From Pilatotrama ljubarskyi (taxonomy: Eukaryota > Basidiomycota > Agaricomycetes > Polyporales > Polyporaceae): a stretch of DNA of 64,000 nucleotides. The notes under the pieces were generated by a model. It was not told the DNA's origin. It did not search any database and saw nothing but the letters and a program-made list of their open reading frames with translations. The DNA lies in NCBI GenBank assembly GCA_022385805.1, contig MU277700.1:174583-238582 (forward strand). Direction: 5' to 3'. Position numbers and translations under genes: made by a program. Shown one piece after another: positions 1-11,863 of the stretch; position 1 is the first letter of the stretch; the number at the start of each line of letters is the position of its first letter.

Positions 1-731
1 TGTTCGAGCGCGTGCAGACGAAGAGCTTGGCATCCCCTACCGTGTTCGAGCGAGGCTTCACGCCGACAGTGGAGATCATCGACGACATCGCTCTCGACGA
101 GGGGCCGAAATCGGTCAGTCTCCTTGTGGCGACGTTTGAAGGGAGCGCACCTGGACGAGGACCGCCGCATGAGACTCTTCAGCAAGTCCGTGAATACTGG
201 CAAGCTTGTCTCCCTGTTCTCTGCGCCCGCAAGCAGTTCGCGTGTGCGCCCTGTGTCACCGGTAAGACATTCTCTTTGCGATTGATCACATGACCTATCG
301 GTTAATCGTCGTCCTTTCTGTTGGCAGAAGAGCGTCCCTCGTGGGGAATGTTTGGCTTCGCTAAGTGAGTTCATGACGATTCTCGAGCAAGTCGACCGTT
401 TCTTCTCCACGCACGACCTGGACGAGGCGGAACTAGCGTTCACGCGGCTGCCCGCGCGTCTCCATAGCCGTCTCGTCTCTATGCTTGTGTCCACAGCGGT
501 CAAGATACCCGGCGACGCAGGCTCTCAGCTTGTCTGCGTGCTCTTCCATCGATTGGTGTCGAGGAACATCTGTGCACGCTCCGCGTTCGAGCCAGGATTC
601 GGCTTTCTAACATTGCTGCGCAGTCCCCGGATGCCCTCAGGCTCTTTCTCGTGATGTTGAAAAGTACAGGCTTGGCTGACGAGCCGGTATTCGCGGCCGG
701 GCTTCTCGAACGTCTCATGGCTAGGATGTGA
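1..731 (+). pseudogene. Broken eIF4G-type MA3 domain relic (partial at left edge)
   Basis: Two tandem pieces resemble the MA3 domain of translation initiation factor eIF4G, a helical module that binds eIF4A. The first contains VFERGFTPTVEIIDDIAL and then SVSLLVATFEG. After about position 140 the homologous reading (HLDEDRRMRLFSKS) continues in another frame, so one base appears inserted. A GT-AG intron fits about 260-329, and the frame then stops shortly after. A second piece (about 370-600) reads VDRFFSTHDLDEAELAFTRL and SRLVSMLVSTAVKIPGD, then shifts frame again near 600 to SPDALRLFLVMLKSTGL before the stop at 729-731. At least two frameshifts plus an internal stop argue for a decayed duplicate rather than the functional gene. 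It runs off the left edge, so upstream parts are unseen. Sequencing error could mimic one shift but hardly all of them. Confidence 0.6.
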
Positions 732-898
732 TACGAGAAGTCAGTATAATGTCCGCTTGTAGACCAATGCTGCAGCTCGTGATACAGTACTGGATTAGTA
801 AAGGTTAGGGCAACCGCGGTTAGTCCCGCATGTACAGTGTGTAGCTCCGTTCATATAGGAGCGGGTCATGCAGTACGGCGCCGCCCGGCGGAAAAAAT

Positions 899-982
899 TG
901 GACATGTCCGGGATTGAACCGGACCCCTCTCGCAGGTGCACGTATGCTAAGCGAGCGTGATAACCAACTACACCACATGCCC
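899..982 (-). tRNA. tRNA-Ala(AGC) with 10-nt intron
   Basis: The reverse strand folds as a cloverleaf: acceptor GGGCATG with CATGTCC, anticodon stem CTCGC/GCGAG, loop TTAGCAT (anticodon AGC), T arm TCCGG-TTCAATC-CCGGA, discriminator A. A 10-nt intron (plus coordinates 935-944) sits at the canonical place after base 37. Exon sequence is identical to the copies at 13821 and 49353. Confidence 0.93.
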
Positions 983-1171
983 TTGAAGCAGAGTAATTGT
1001 TGTTATATACCTAGGCTACATGTGCCTTAAAAAAGCAGATGAATCTAATCTAATCTGTGCCGAGGCGATCTCTCCTGACGAATTCTCATACAGCCTGTGT
1101 CTGGGTATGACTCGAAACAATTCCTCCTCGATCTTGGACTCAGCACATCCTCGCCCTGTGGGCACCATAAA

Positions 1172-2400
1172 ATGAGTGAGTGCGACCTCTGTTAGCATGG
1201 AATGTAACTGATCTTGCATCAGACGCCGATTCGCTCAATGGCCGTCTGCTCTTCGCGATCCCGAAGAAAGGTCCGTCTGTAATGGGAGAAGTTGCTGCGA
1301 CGCCACCCTGATTCGCGCCTAGGGAGACTGCATGATAAGTGCCTTGAGCTACTGGCTGGTGAGTGTCGTTATATACTCACCAGTAATAGGATTCTCAGCT
1401 TCTCTCAGGTGCCGACATCCAGTTCCGCAGACATCATCGGCTAGACGTCTGCCTGGTCAAGAACCACAACATTGCCTTGTCAGTCCACCCAGAGCTTCAA
1501 TCATGCTCTCCCCATCTCCTCATATACCTTCACACAGGGTATTCCTGCCAGCATCTGATATCCCATCGTTCGTGGGCAAGGGAAACGTAGACCTCGGTAT
1601 CACCGGACAGGACGTCATCCTTGAAGCTCAGATGGAATCGCACGTCACCGAGGTCCTCAAGCTCGGCTTTGGCAAGTGCGCGCTACAGGTCCAGGTACCA
1701 GAAGCAGGACCCATCAAGAGTGTGGAGGATCTCGCGGGCAAGCGCGTCGTGACGAGCTTCGAAGTACTATCAGGGCAATACTTCAAAGCTGTTGACGATC
1801 GATTGCAACTTGCGGAAGACAGGCGCACGAAGATTGAGTATGTAGGCGGTAGCGTGGAGGCTGCATGTTCCCTGGGTTTGGCGGATGGTATAGGTATGTC
1901 GAGTCCCCTGCACCATGAGTGACAACGACTGAACACCTAGTCGGCCATAGTTGACCTTGTCGGTAAGTCACGCATTCTCGAAGCTGTGATTGAACAGCCT
2001 CGCTCAGTGAGTATCAGAGTCTGGCGATACCATGCGCGCAGCTGGATTGCATGCCATTGCAACTGTTCTCGAGACGGAAGCTGTCCTCATCAAGTCTAGC
2101 ACGCCGAAACATCCTGCCCTCGAACCTCTCATCAAGCTCATAACGAGCCGCATAGCGGGTGTCGTCGCCGCCGGCCGGTACGTAGCCTGCGAGTACAATA
2201 TTCCCCGCGCACGGTTACACGAAGCTACGATCGTCACTCCCGGTCGACGAGCCCCCACGATCAGTCCGCTGGAAGACGAGGCGTGGGTCGCGGTCAGTGT
2301 GATGGTAGAGAAGAACAGAGTCGCGGATGTAATGGACGAGTTAGTGAAGATCGGAGCAGAAGACATCCTCATCTTTAACCTCGATAACTGTAGAGTATGA
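1172..2400 (+). CDS. HIS1: ATP phosphoribosyltransferase (histidine biosynthesis step 1)
   Basis: Condenses ATP and PRPP to phosphoribosyl-ATP, the first and feedback-regulated step of histidine synthesis. The joined exons give about 302 aa, close to yeast His1 (297). Visible landmarks are LLFAIPKKG near the start, FLPASDIPSFVGKGNVDLGI, the LAGKRVVTSF substrate loop, VGGSVEAACSLGLADGIVD, and the C-terminal regulatory domain with TPGRRAPTIS ending in FNLDNCRV. Proposed exons: 1172-1175, 1223-1270, 1323-1358, 1409-1478, 1538-1893, 1951-1962, 2018-2400. The first exon is only ATGA, spliced at GTGAGT, and gives MNADSLNGRLL in frame with the conserved start. One internal exon is 12 nt (VDLV). Intron 1 of the body uses a weak GTCCGT donor. 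The frame is intact. The start exon is inference; the family assignment is secure. Confidence 0.93.
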
Positions 2401-2900
2401 CATGTAGACGTATGTAGCACAATGACTGTACCAGGAGCGCGGCGACATCCAGCAGCTGTCTATCCTCGATTGTTGGCGAGACAAGCATGCGCTGGGCGGA
2501 AGTGGTAGTAAGACGCGTTTAGCAGGAGTTGGCACCTGCTTCTCCCTGGACCCTGACCCCTTCGCGACGTTTTGGCGCGATGCTGCCGAAAGAGGTAAGC
2601 GCAACTTGTGGGTGGCTGTGGGATCGGGGTAGCTTTAGCTCTCGAGTCACGACTTGATCACTGACCATATCCTCCACCAGTGCTTCAGCTCCGTGGAGCC
2701 AGGATTACGACGGCGCTCTCATAAGCGTACGCGCGATTCCGTCGTAAAACCGCCGCATTTTCGTCCTACCGTCGTTGGTGGTCTATACTTGGGTCACAAG
2801 ACCGTCGGCGTGCCTCATTCGTTCTGTATTCAATTCGCAGTAGGATTGCCCAGTATATATAAGCTGGGTCCCCGCACGGTGGGGAAGCAGGTGCTCCCCC
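2401..2900. other. Intergenic stretch between HIS1 and RIM13
   Basis: About 500 bp with no supportable gene. It should contain the HIS1 3' end and the RIM13 promoter; a TATA-like tatataag lies near 2855, about 45 bp before the RIM13 start codon. Confidence 0.5.
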
Positions 2901-5900
2901 ATGATGTCTCCCGAAAATCCCGAGATCACACGGCAAGAGGCGGAGGTGAGTAATAGCGTACCGTTCGATACTATGCGTTTAACCAAACCCACACATAGGC
3001 GCAGTATGCCAAGGGAGCGAACGCTGAGCTGGCGAAGGAATATGGCCGGGCCTTCCGGCACTACGTCAAGGCCGCCGAGCAATACGTATTCTTGAACCGC
3101 CAAGCCACTGATGAGCAACTCCGCACGCATTATCGCGCTCAAGCCGCCAAGGCGTTAGAGAGAGCGGAGAAGATCAAGTCAGTGAGGCGAGACGTCAGAC
3201 CAGTGGCGAAGGATGATCTTTCCGAAAGTGTGTACGAGCTTACACCCCACGAACCTTCACTTACGCTGATATGACATCCAGGCGACCAACTCTACGTGTT
3301 GCAGAAGTCCTCGTTCGTCAATCAAGGATATATGCCTCTGTGGGACTCCACGGAGCGGCCTACTCCTGCGTCAGAGTGAGCACACGGTTTATGTTTACTC
3401 TGGACGCTTACCTAATTCACCGTCAGGCAACCACCTCTATCTGATGAACAGCGAGAGCGTGGCGCCACTTGGCGGAAACCGGAGCCTACTCAGTACCGCG
3501 CGTTCGACGACGACCCTACTGGCACGCTGCTACCGCAAGATATCGTCCAGCATGTCGTCACCGATTGTTCTGTCTGCGGCGCCATTGCTGTGTGCATCGA
3601 TCATCATAGACGATTCGGCTCGAAGGTTAATTGACAAGTACGCGGATGATACAGTGCTCACATGCTCGTGCAGATGATTGTAAATTCACTCTATCCCCAA
3701 GAGGACAGTAGCGGGTCAGCTAGCACGGAGCCCAGCGAGTACCATTTCAAGATCCTCTACAATGGCGGATACCGGCGTGTAGGTCGTCCTTTTCTGACAT
3801 TTCATGCGCTGCTGATTCCCTATCGTGGCGGCGTCCGTGCGCAGATCAGTAAGCCTCCATAACTCCTACGTTCCTGAGCATATTGCAGGCTGACTGTTTG
3901 ATTGTCATAATCAGGTATCGATGATCACCTCCCAATGCACCCAGATGGCAGGCTCATGTGCATGTCGACGGGTAACAAACGACTTCTGTGGCCGTCTCTT
4001 GTGGAGAAAGCGGTAATCTTCCATCCATTACTCTTTGGTAGAATCCTCCTCATCTCTATCCAGTATATCAAGCTGGCAGGAGGATATGATTTCGTAGGAT
4101 CGTATGTCCTCTGCTTCACCTCTGGTGACTGCTATGTTACTTACACCCTGACAGAGACTCGAGCACGGACCTCCAGTAACTGCTTCACTAATGAGGGTAG
4201 TGCGCTAGCTGCTGACGTATTGACAGCGCTTTGGCAGGGTGGATACCGGAGCACATCGATATGAGAAGGTGTGGAAAGTCATCAAGGCCATCAGCACATC
4301 CTGACCTCACGCTAGCTCCGAATTCCAGCCAGAGAAGACGTGGTCTCGAGTCACCGAAGGGTATCAGCTGGGTAGGTAACGACGCTTGTGAATGAGGATT
4401 TTGCTTATTGCTATGTTAGGCTACTGCATGCTAACCCTCGGTACCGGAGAACGATTGCCTGAGGCGAACTTTCCCATACCTCTTCTTCCCGCACATTGTT
4501 ACGCGGTCATAGGTAGGCATAGCCATCGGACCATGATTTGTCCGCCTAATACTGTTGTAGGCGTTGCACGCGACGATCACCGAAGAGTGACAATCTTCGA
4601 TCCATGGGCCCACTCTCAGACTGAGCATGAAGGCTACGAAGATACAGCAGGGCAGAAACGTGGGTATAAAACAGGCTTCACTGCAGGCATGGGCTAATAG
4701 AGCGTAGGTGTTGCCGAAATCTCCTGGGACGAGGTCCGCAACCTCTTCGATGGATTATACCTGAGCTGGAATCCGAAACTCTTCAAGCATCAGATCTCTT
4801 TCCACGGGTAACTACGAATGTACATTGGTGCCTTCACCTCTGACGTTTCGCGCCCAGCCAATGGAAGCGTCACGGAGCGAAAGGAGATACAGGATGTACG
4901 TGTTCACAGCTTCGCAACCCTATCTGTGCTCACCTCCGGCCAGCCTCCCACTTTCGTGGGCAGCTAAGACTTGAGTCCAACGGCAGCGCCCGGAGCGACG
5001 AAAGCGTCTGGCTACAGCTCACGCGGCATGTGCGCAGCCATCGTCGAAGCCCCGGATACATCTCTTTGAGTATGCAGAGCGGCTCTGAAGTCAGCTCCTC
5101 AAATAGCGTGGAGCTGCTTTCTACGAAAGTCAGTCCTGATCCCTTAGGCCCCCTAATGACGCTGAAGCCATCATAGGGACAGTATACCAGCTCTCCCCAC
5201 ATGCTCGTGAGTTCCACAGACAACTTTGGCACGTCCACTTCACTGAGTGCGGGTTTCTTCGCACCGCAGGTCCGAACTTCGGTGTCTCCCGACGAACTTG
5301 TGACGTTTATCGCCTCTTGCGAGGGCGATCACGATGATCTCGGGTTTACCGTCACTGCATATTCGGATTCCAAGATTTCCTGGGTTCACAGTCCTCCGAA
5401 GCCTCCATACTCTAGAGATGTACGTACCACCATCCTCCAATGCGCCCCCGTGTTGATGTCGTTGCATTAGATTGAAGGCGCTTTCACGCACAAGTCCGCC
5501 GGTGGCAACCACACATACCCGTCCTACTACTTGAACCCTCAATACCATGTACGAATACACCCGCGGGCAAGCGGAACTCAACAATCGGCTCGGGAAACCA
5601 AAACGCATCTTTCTGTGTCCTTGAGAACAGATCGGTCGATCCCGACAACTATCACGCTGGCATGGTCACAAGGCGAAAGGATCAATGAGTGAAGCCCCTT
5701 GCCCATGCCTATATCCAAACGACGCTGACAGTGAGCCTTTGGAGATTGGGACACAGTGACCTCGCGCTCTCGTCTGGACCGTACAGCTACGGATTTGCCC
5801 TCGCATCAGGTCGCGTTCCTCGTGAGTGTCGAGTGCGCCTCAGACTATTTAAAAGGACTCCTCTCATCCCGCGTCATCAGCGGGAGATTACACGCTTATC

Positions 5901-6497
5901 GTCTCCGCCTTCGAGCCCCGACATCTAGGGAAATTCGATCTCAGTGTGGAAAGTTCTGAGAGATTCGAAGTCACCCCAATCCCGCAAGAAGGTGCTGGTA
6001 TGTTCAGAAAGATGATCAAGGGTGATTGGTATGCCTCTTCTACGTCATGGCCTTGCACTTCTTTTCAATAGAGCACCTAGGGATCATGAGAGCGCGGCTG
6101 GTGCGCCAAGCTTCGGGAAGTACTCCGCAAATCCAGCGTACGAGATTCGTGTACCCACGACTTCGCATTTGCAGTACGTGATCAATCACACTCTCGCCGT
6201 TCATAGCTAATATACCGTCCCAGGTTTCGCTTGCAGCTCGCGAAGTCCTCTCCGACGGCCTCGCTCAACTTAACCATCTTCGATGCCTCAATAGGGATGG
6301 CATCGAACACTCACATTGCGACATCTGGCCCATACTCAGACGCGAGATCAGGCGTGGTGATCCCCCAAAGGACGTTCCAGCCTGGGCGGTACCTCGCCAT
6401 CCCATCCACTCACAGTCCCGGGATCCGGACGGACTTCGTCTTGATCGTCTACAGTACAGTATCTGTAGAAGTGATCCCTGCCAAGCGGCGACCCTAA
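2901..6497 (+). CDS. RIM13: Calpain-like cysteine protease of the ambient-pH (Rim/Pal) pathway
   Basis: Rim13/PalB acts at endosomal membranes with ESCRT-III and cleaves the transcription factor Rim101/PacC. About 20 short introns interrupt the gene. The joined product has an N-terminal MIT-like helical region (AKEYGRAFRHYVKAAEQY), then LYVLQKSSFVNQGYMPLWD, the catalytic-Cys segment VVTDCSVCGAIAVC, IDDHLPMHPDGRLMCMSTG, LWPSLVEKAYIKLAGGYDF, ALAGWIPEHI, the catalytic-His segment LLPAHCYAVI, ISWDEVRNLFDGLYLSWNP and HQISFHGQWKRHG. Two C-terminal beta-domains follow (FTVTAYSD; GDYTLIVSAFEPRHLGKF; SLNLTIFDA), ending at 6497. Where classical calpains have an Asn-Pro-Trp motif this protein shows FDPW. 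A 4-nt exon (3845-3848) is needed to keep the usual spacing before IDDHLP. The start MMSPENPEI is the only good ATG before the MIT region. Some splice joins may be off by a few codons. Confidence 0.9.
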
Positions 6498-6518
6498 TGA
6501 TCCATCTCCACATGATCT

Positions 6519-8287
6519 TCATTTCCGTCGGAAAGACGGCGAAGATAGGAGAAATTCGTTGACGCGCTTGAGCGTGGCTCGTGATGGGTTGGCCTGAGGC
6601 CGGCTTGCTATGATCCATTGCAACCGAGTTTTGATCGAGTCCTTGTCAGGGTTCGCTGTCGCACGCTGAATCAGAGGATTTTCGCCGTTTACGAACACAG
6701 AACATACGTCGAGAAGCTGCTCCATCCTCCTTGACCAGGAGCGCCCCGTCATCATCGAAGAAGAGCTGAAGTGCGGCAAGCGCAACACCGACGCTTGCGT
6801 CTTTGCCCGAATCGCAGCAGATGCAGATTTTGTTCCTGTTCGCCAGCCTACGTTGCATATACCGTGTCGACTCCGGAAGCACATGCTGGAGAAAGTGGAG
6901 CTGGCCCTTCTTGCCTTCGGCCATTTTGAGGATAAGTACGTGTTCCGAGCCGAGAGAGCCATCTTCGCTGTCTGACAAAGGAGCACTGGCGGATATGATA
7001 ACGTAGGAAACCTCGCCGTCGAGGCCCGGTAGAGCCGCCGACGGCTCAGCAGGCATATCCGGTACCGCTCCAATGAGGAGCAGTCCGTCCACGGCAGACA
7101 CTGGTGTCGGACTGTTCTTCCAATCGTCATTGACTTTGTGAGAATTCCAGGAAGACACAACCTCCGTGACAACAGAGGTTAGGTCGCCGCGGTCGCTGCC
7201 GAGAAGTTTGTCTTTGTTCGCCCAAAAGATCTGGGGGGTCAGTCCCTGCACGCCAGAAGGTCAGCAGGAGGGACAGTGAGGGATATGAGTCAAGTGCACC
7301 TACCATACCCCAAAGCTCATGATCGTCTCCAGATCCTTGCACGTAGGAGAAACCATGTGAGCGCCTCTCCACGCCCTCTTCGACCTGTTTCGACGCCGAG
7401 AGGCAAATCACTGGTAGGTATGTCATTGCCCCCACTTCAGGCAATCGAGGGTAGACGGATGTTGAAGGCGTTATCCAGAGTGGTCGTAGAGGAAACGGAA
7501 GCGCTGGAAGAGTGTAGGCTGATTTCTGCGACCGGACAGCAGTCGATATAGCAGTGACGTTGAGCTATTGAAGCGTACTCACCACGAGCGCATCAGCCCA
7601 TTTGTCCAAGTTCGCTCTGATTTGTAGGCGCTCTTGTTCGCTGACAGCTCCTGGCGGACAATAGAGCTCCGTATCCCAGTCCTTCTTGTCGGGATGTAGT
7701 AGTACTATCGCGCGGTTGATGACCGCACACCAGATGGGGACCGTCTTGCTTAGTGCGTCTGGGATGCGTTTTCCAGCCCTTGTAGAATCGACGAGGATGA
7801 TACTGAGGGGCACTGAGGATTGAGGTCATAGCATAACCCGTTCGAAGCGGAGCTTACCCTTTGCGAGCAATGACAAGTGGAAGCAGGTGCAGGTTTGGAC
7901 GCCTCAAGTTGAAGCTCCAGTTACCGAAGTGACCGTCGGTGGACTTGAAATAGGCCGGCTCGTTCGTCGCCTGAGACAGAGGTCAGCTCCCCGTCTAATC
8001 ATCCTGAGATCCAGACATATGAAGGAGCTCACGATTGCTGGGTCAACATACCACGCCCCGCACCGCAGGTTAGCTGGGAGCAAAAGTGAGTCTGACACAA
8101 CGGCAAATCTGGATCGACCTGATCCCTTACGCAGAATGGGCAAGTTCGGATATGCCTCGTGCACTTGCTGCACGAATTGCACGTCTTCGAGGATAGAGTG
8201 AAGACGATTGAAAATATCGAGAGACTCCTTCCTGACATAGGCGAGAGCCTGCGCACCTGCTTGGCGTGTATCAAACTCCCGGTCCAT
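6519..8287 (-). CDS. RIT1: tRNA A64-2'-O-ribosylphosphate transferase
   Basis: Rit1 adds a 2'-O-ribosyl phosphate at A64 of initiator tRNA-Met, which keeps it out of elongation. The protein begins MDREFDTRQAGAQALAYVRK and contains NLRCGAWYVDPAI, FKSTDGHFGNWSFNLRRPNL, IILVDSTRAGKRIPDALSKT and PIWCAVINRAIVLLHPDKK. The C-terminal phosphatase-like signature is CICCDSGKDASVGVALAALQ, followed by RLQWIIASRPQANPSRATL and the end FLLSSPSFRRK. About six short introns are clear, including one after PIL and one ending just before GIILVDSTR. A 51-nt intron near 6650-6700 restores the frame between AASR and PNPDKDSIK. No disruption is seen. It is tail-to-tail with RIM13, with only 21 bp between the stop codons. 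Confidence 0.92.
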
Positions 8288-8823
8288 GGCTCTTACGATG
8301 ATTTAGATAAGTCGGCGATGCGTTGTACCACTGAACTGCCCAGGTCCTAGGTTTTCTGCTCAGCAACGGGTCACTAGTCTTGCCATGTGCGCCGTCGTCT
8401 CGGGCAACTATGAGGCTTTTCGTAGGGTTACACGTTTCAATTCGCAGTGATTTTTGGCACGATCGCGACTGTACCCACCGGAATGGTTAACCACTTCCCG
8501 TCAAAGTGACCTCGATGACAGTACTTACATTTTTGCCCCCGCTGTTCTTATGGACAGTTGGGCGTCTAATGAGTGCAAATCTAGAACAGGCAGGTGACTA
8601 AGAACGATAGCAACACTTCAACCAAGATTCGACTCATAGTATACGTGGCATCGTGCTCAGTCCCGCTAAGATTTACCGGGTATCAACATGTCATATTCCA
8701 CCTTGGCTGTGTGCGCGATAGCACACGGGATCAAGTCAAGGCCCATTTCTCAATGAATGAGGCAAGCTTGCGCTTGTCCCTGCTGCTCAGCTCAGAATCC
8801 TAACGGAACAGATCAATTGCGGT
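8288..8823. other. Intergenic stretch upstream of RIT1
   Basis: About 530 bp between the RIT1 start and the 3' end of the next minus-strand gene. Short ORFs only; nothing recognised. It probably holds the RIT1 promoter. Confidence 0.5.
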
Positions 8824-10940
8824 CTAGGATGCGTTCTGTGGAAGCTGGGTGTGTACCTTCTGTAGCCTAGCTGCAGCGTGAGTAAGCTCGCCAGCCTTAC
8901 GCCGGGCATCATGCCCGATCTCTTCCTCCTTCCGAGGAGGAGCAAAAGGCGCCGAAGTGTTCACCGGGGAATTCTGGTATGCAGCGGAGAGAAGCGACAT
9001 GCGGCTGATATTTCTATGATGTGTAAAATCGTTCAGCGAAGCAGTGGCCACCAGCATGACGGCCGAGACGTACAGCTTTGCCAAATGGTCCTCGACGCCC
9101 GCAGCCCACTGGTCCTCGGCGCTACGAGATGCTGCGGCCCTCCCAGCGAGCGACTGAAGCTCGGCCTCCACATCCGACCGGTCTAGCAGTACCGTCGGCC
9201 TGTCCCTGCGTCCTAGGTGAGATTCTATGATATCGTCAGTACGCTTGCTCTGTTATGTAGTCGAGTGTGCAACGCACGCGAACGGCACTTCAGCAGCTGG
9301 GTGATAGCCGCCTCCAATACGTCTTCCGGGGCCTCCGCACGCTGCGGCGCGGAAAGACTCGGATGAGAATCCTTCGTAATCTCGACAGTATCGTTGGCGT
9401 CTTCTAGCTCTTCGATCAAAGCGCTGATGACTGCTTCTGTCTCCGCCGCTATGGCACTACGCTCGTGCAGGACATCATACGCTCGCTGCATGCGCGGGAA
9501 CACCTGGTCCTCCAGACAACGCGTGGACTTGATATAGAACGTGTGATCAGTGCCACCATACTCCGATACCGGGGATAGAATAGGAAGGTGCTCACGTTGT
9601 CGAGCTCTCGTTCTTGCATCTGGAGAAGTAGAAAGCGGTCCCACCGTCCAGCGCGCTCGAGCTCCCTTTTCACGTCCGGAACGATCTGAAGGAATGCGTC
9701 TTCCTCGGGCGTGTCGGATATGTCGAGTCTTCGCAAAACCTTTTCGGCTTCATCGGAGCCTTTCGGAGTCGGTTCCGCAAACTGGCGAGTGATATTATCG
9801 AGCTGCTCGACATAGGAAGCGGATATCAGGTTGGCCGCTTCGGCAGACTCGACAGGGTTGGTCTTCCAGTGGAAATGCACAGCGCAAGCGTTCCTCTGCA
9901 ACTCTCCGCGTGTTGGCAGTGAGCGATACCCTTCATTCAGCGTCTGGTATAGGTGTCCGACCGCCTCGGCGATCGCGAGTCGGGCACGATCGAGAGAGGC
10001 GAGTTCGAGCTTGAGCGCTGTGAGCTTATCATCTGCCGCGATTGTATCGTGTAAGCCCTCCAGCAGATACCTTTGTGGTATGGAAAGTCGTTACCTCTCT
10101 GCTGGGCGCCCTCCAAGAGCTGAAGTGATTGGCGTGCACATTGCGCAACAGAGCCATCGCTCTATTAAGATAGACAGCTCAGCACTCTGAGGAGGAAACA
10201 GGACAGCAAGTGACATACCCGATTCGACAGGTCAGTCAATCTCTCTTCTGTCTCCTTTGTCGCCTGATCCGACTCTTGTGTTTGCTTTCTCACAGCCGTG
10301 ATGGCCTGCTTCAGATCCTCCTCAACCGACCTGACAGATAGTCAGCATGTTCGCAGCACTCGTAGCTGGATCCAACCTGCTTACTTCGTGGGACCCAGAC
10401 GATGCCTCAAGCGTTCTGTACGCAGCTCTAGCGCGTCCGCTTCGTGCTCGAGTGCTTCCGCTCGGGTTCTGGGCAGGCATTCAGACAACTCATCAGGTAT
10501 GTGCTGCATGTGCGCACCTCAACAGAGATGGCAACTTATACGATAGATGGACATCCTCAACTGGCGGACGCGAATGTATGCCTACCCCGTTCCGGGAGAT
10601 TTGCTGTAACCTACTCCGACAGGTCTTTGAGAGTCAGCTGAGGTAGAAGCCAAGTCCCCGCTCACACGTTGGACTCTTCTTTATACAACGCGATAGGGTC
10701 TAGGATGGTTAGGTAGAGCTCGTCTTGTGATCGCTCATGACGGCCAAGTCGGCCATTCACCGACTCGGAGCTCCAGACGTTAAGCTGAGCAGTGGTAACC
10801 TGAGCTGCGAGCCACTCGAGAATTTCCTTTCCGGCAGGTATATCTTGAGCCCATCGGATATCATCTTCTGAGCAATCTGGTCCGCCGAGGTGCCGTAGGA
10901 TACGAATTACTTCAGTTATGGCATCTCGGCGATTCGCCAT
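8824..10940 (-). CDS. Coiled-coil protein, possibly the augmin subunit HAUS3
   Basis: A multi-exon gene whose joined exons are mostly charged helix. The first exon (10940 to about 10670) reads MANRRDAITEVIRILRHLGG, then ILEWLAAQVTTAQLN. This layout (a short helix, a small acidic segment, and a LxWL(A)xQV core) resembles the N terminus of HAUS3, a subunit of the augmin complex that recruits gamma-tubulin to spindle microtubules. Later exons are heptad-rich: ALEHEADALELRTERLRHRL, EEDLKQAITAVRKQTQESDQ, LKLELASLDRARLAIAEAVG, and ELDN followed by a long helix ending QLPQNAS at 8824. The middle exons (about 10480-10640) are hard to join by eye. The gene is supported by consistent frames between GT-AG sites; the HAUS3 assignment is only a resemblance. 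Confidence 0.55.
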
Positions 10941-11863
10941 GATTCCAGCTGGGCGCTCGAACGCAATGCGCCAACTAGTCCTATGTAGTATCAGAAAGAC
11001 CCATCAATTCTCCACCGTTGCAAGTGCCATGCAAGCATCCCAAAGACTTACTGTGAGAATGTTGTACTCTGAGAGGAGGGCAGAACATGCAAGAAGTGGT
11101 ACTTCTGGTGGTACCGGGACCGCAGCTTTGGTGCACGGCGGTTACTGCGAGAGAAGTTGAACAGGTGGCGTATAAGCGCCCAAAGACTGAGCTCCCACTT
11201 GACCACAATCACCACTAGTGCCACCAGCAGCGCGTATGCACGTAGCTTTGCCATTCCTTTGTTGCCGTTCTGCTTCAAATGCACGGCCTCTTCATGCCTA
11301 TGCTCAGTGCTATGAACATAGGACTATATTATATCGCGTCGTGCAGGCCATCAAGACAAGCCGCCACCGAGTCGACCGGCCCATCAAGTCTGAGGATCGC
11401 TGCGGCATCGCTAGGTAGAGATCAAATCGGAGTTGAAATGATCTCCATCCCCTTTCCCCGACACTGATGCACCGAAGACACCTGAAGAGCACTGACGACT
11501 ACGATTTCTCCCGAGTCGACCTCCCTGGACCTTAACGATAAGTCTTTGGCACTACTCGCCTTCGGACTGCGCGCACCGTTTTCTTCGCCGGCCACTCAGA
11601 AGTTCCGAGCACATGTCCAGGCTTAATGCTATTCACTTCGCCGAACTATATACTGATGCGGCACTAGCCTCCGAAGAAGTGGGACCCCCAGACGCGAAGA
11701 GCGCTTATGCAAAGTACTCTAGTCACGCCTGGTGCGCTGAATCATTCGCGTAATCGACCGTCAATGACGGACTCGGCTCCGACCGTCGAGTCGCCCATAA
11801 CGAGGCTAATCCAGGGTACTCCTCGTTAGCAACCAACCTTCACCTCTGGGACGTGCAGGTAAC
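10941..11863. other. Intergenic stretch between divergent genes
   Basis: About 920 bp between the coiled-coil gene (minus) and the DUF6533 gene (plus), so it probably carries both promoters. A short minus-strand ORF at 11048-11284 has one hydrophobic segment (LRAYALLVALVVIVVKW) but begins at no conserved context; not called as a gene. Confidence 0.45.

Noticed and set aside
11048..11284. Small minus-strand ORF with one hydrophobic segment
   Set aside because: One hydrophobic run in a 78-aa ORF is expected by chance; no homology or transcript signal visible.
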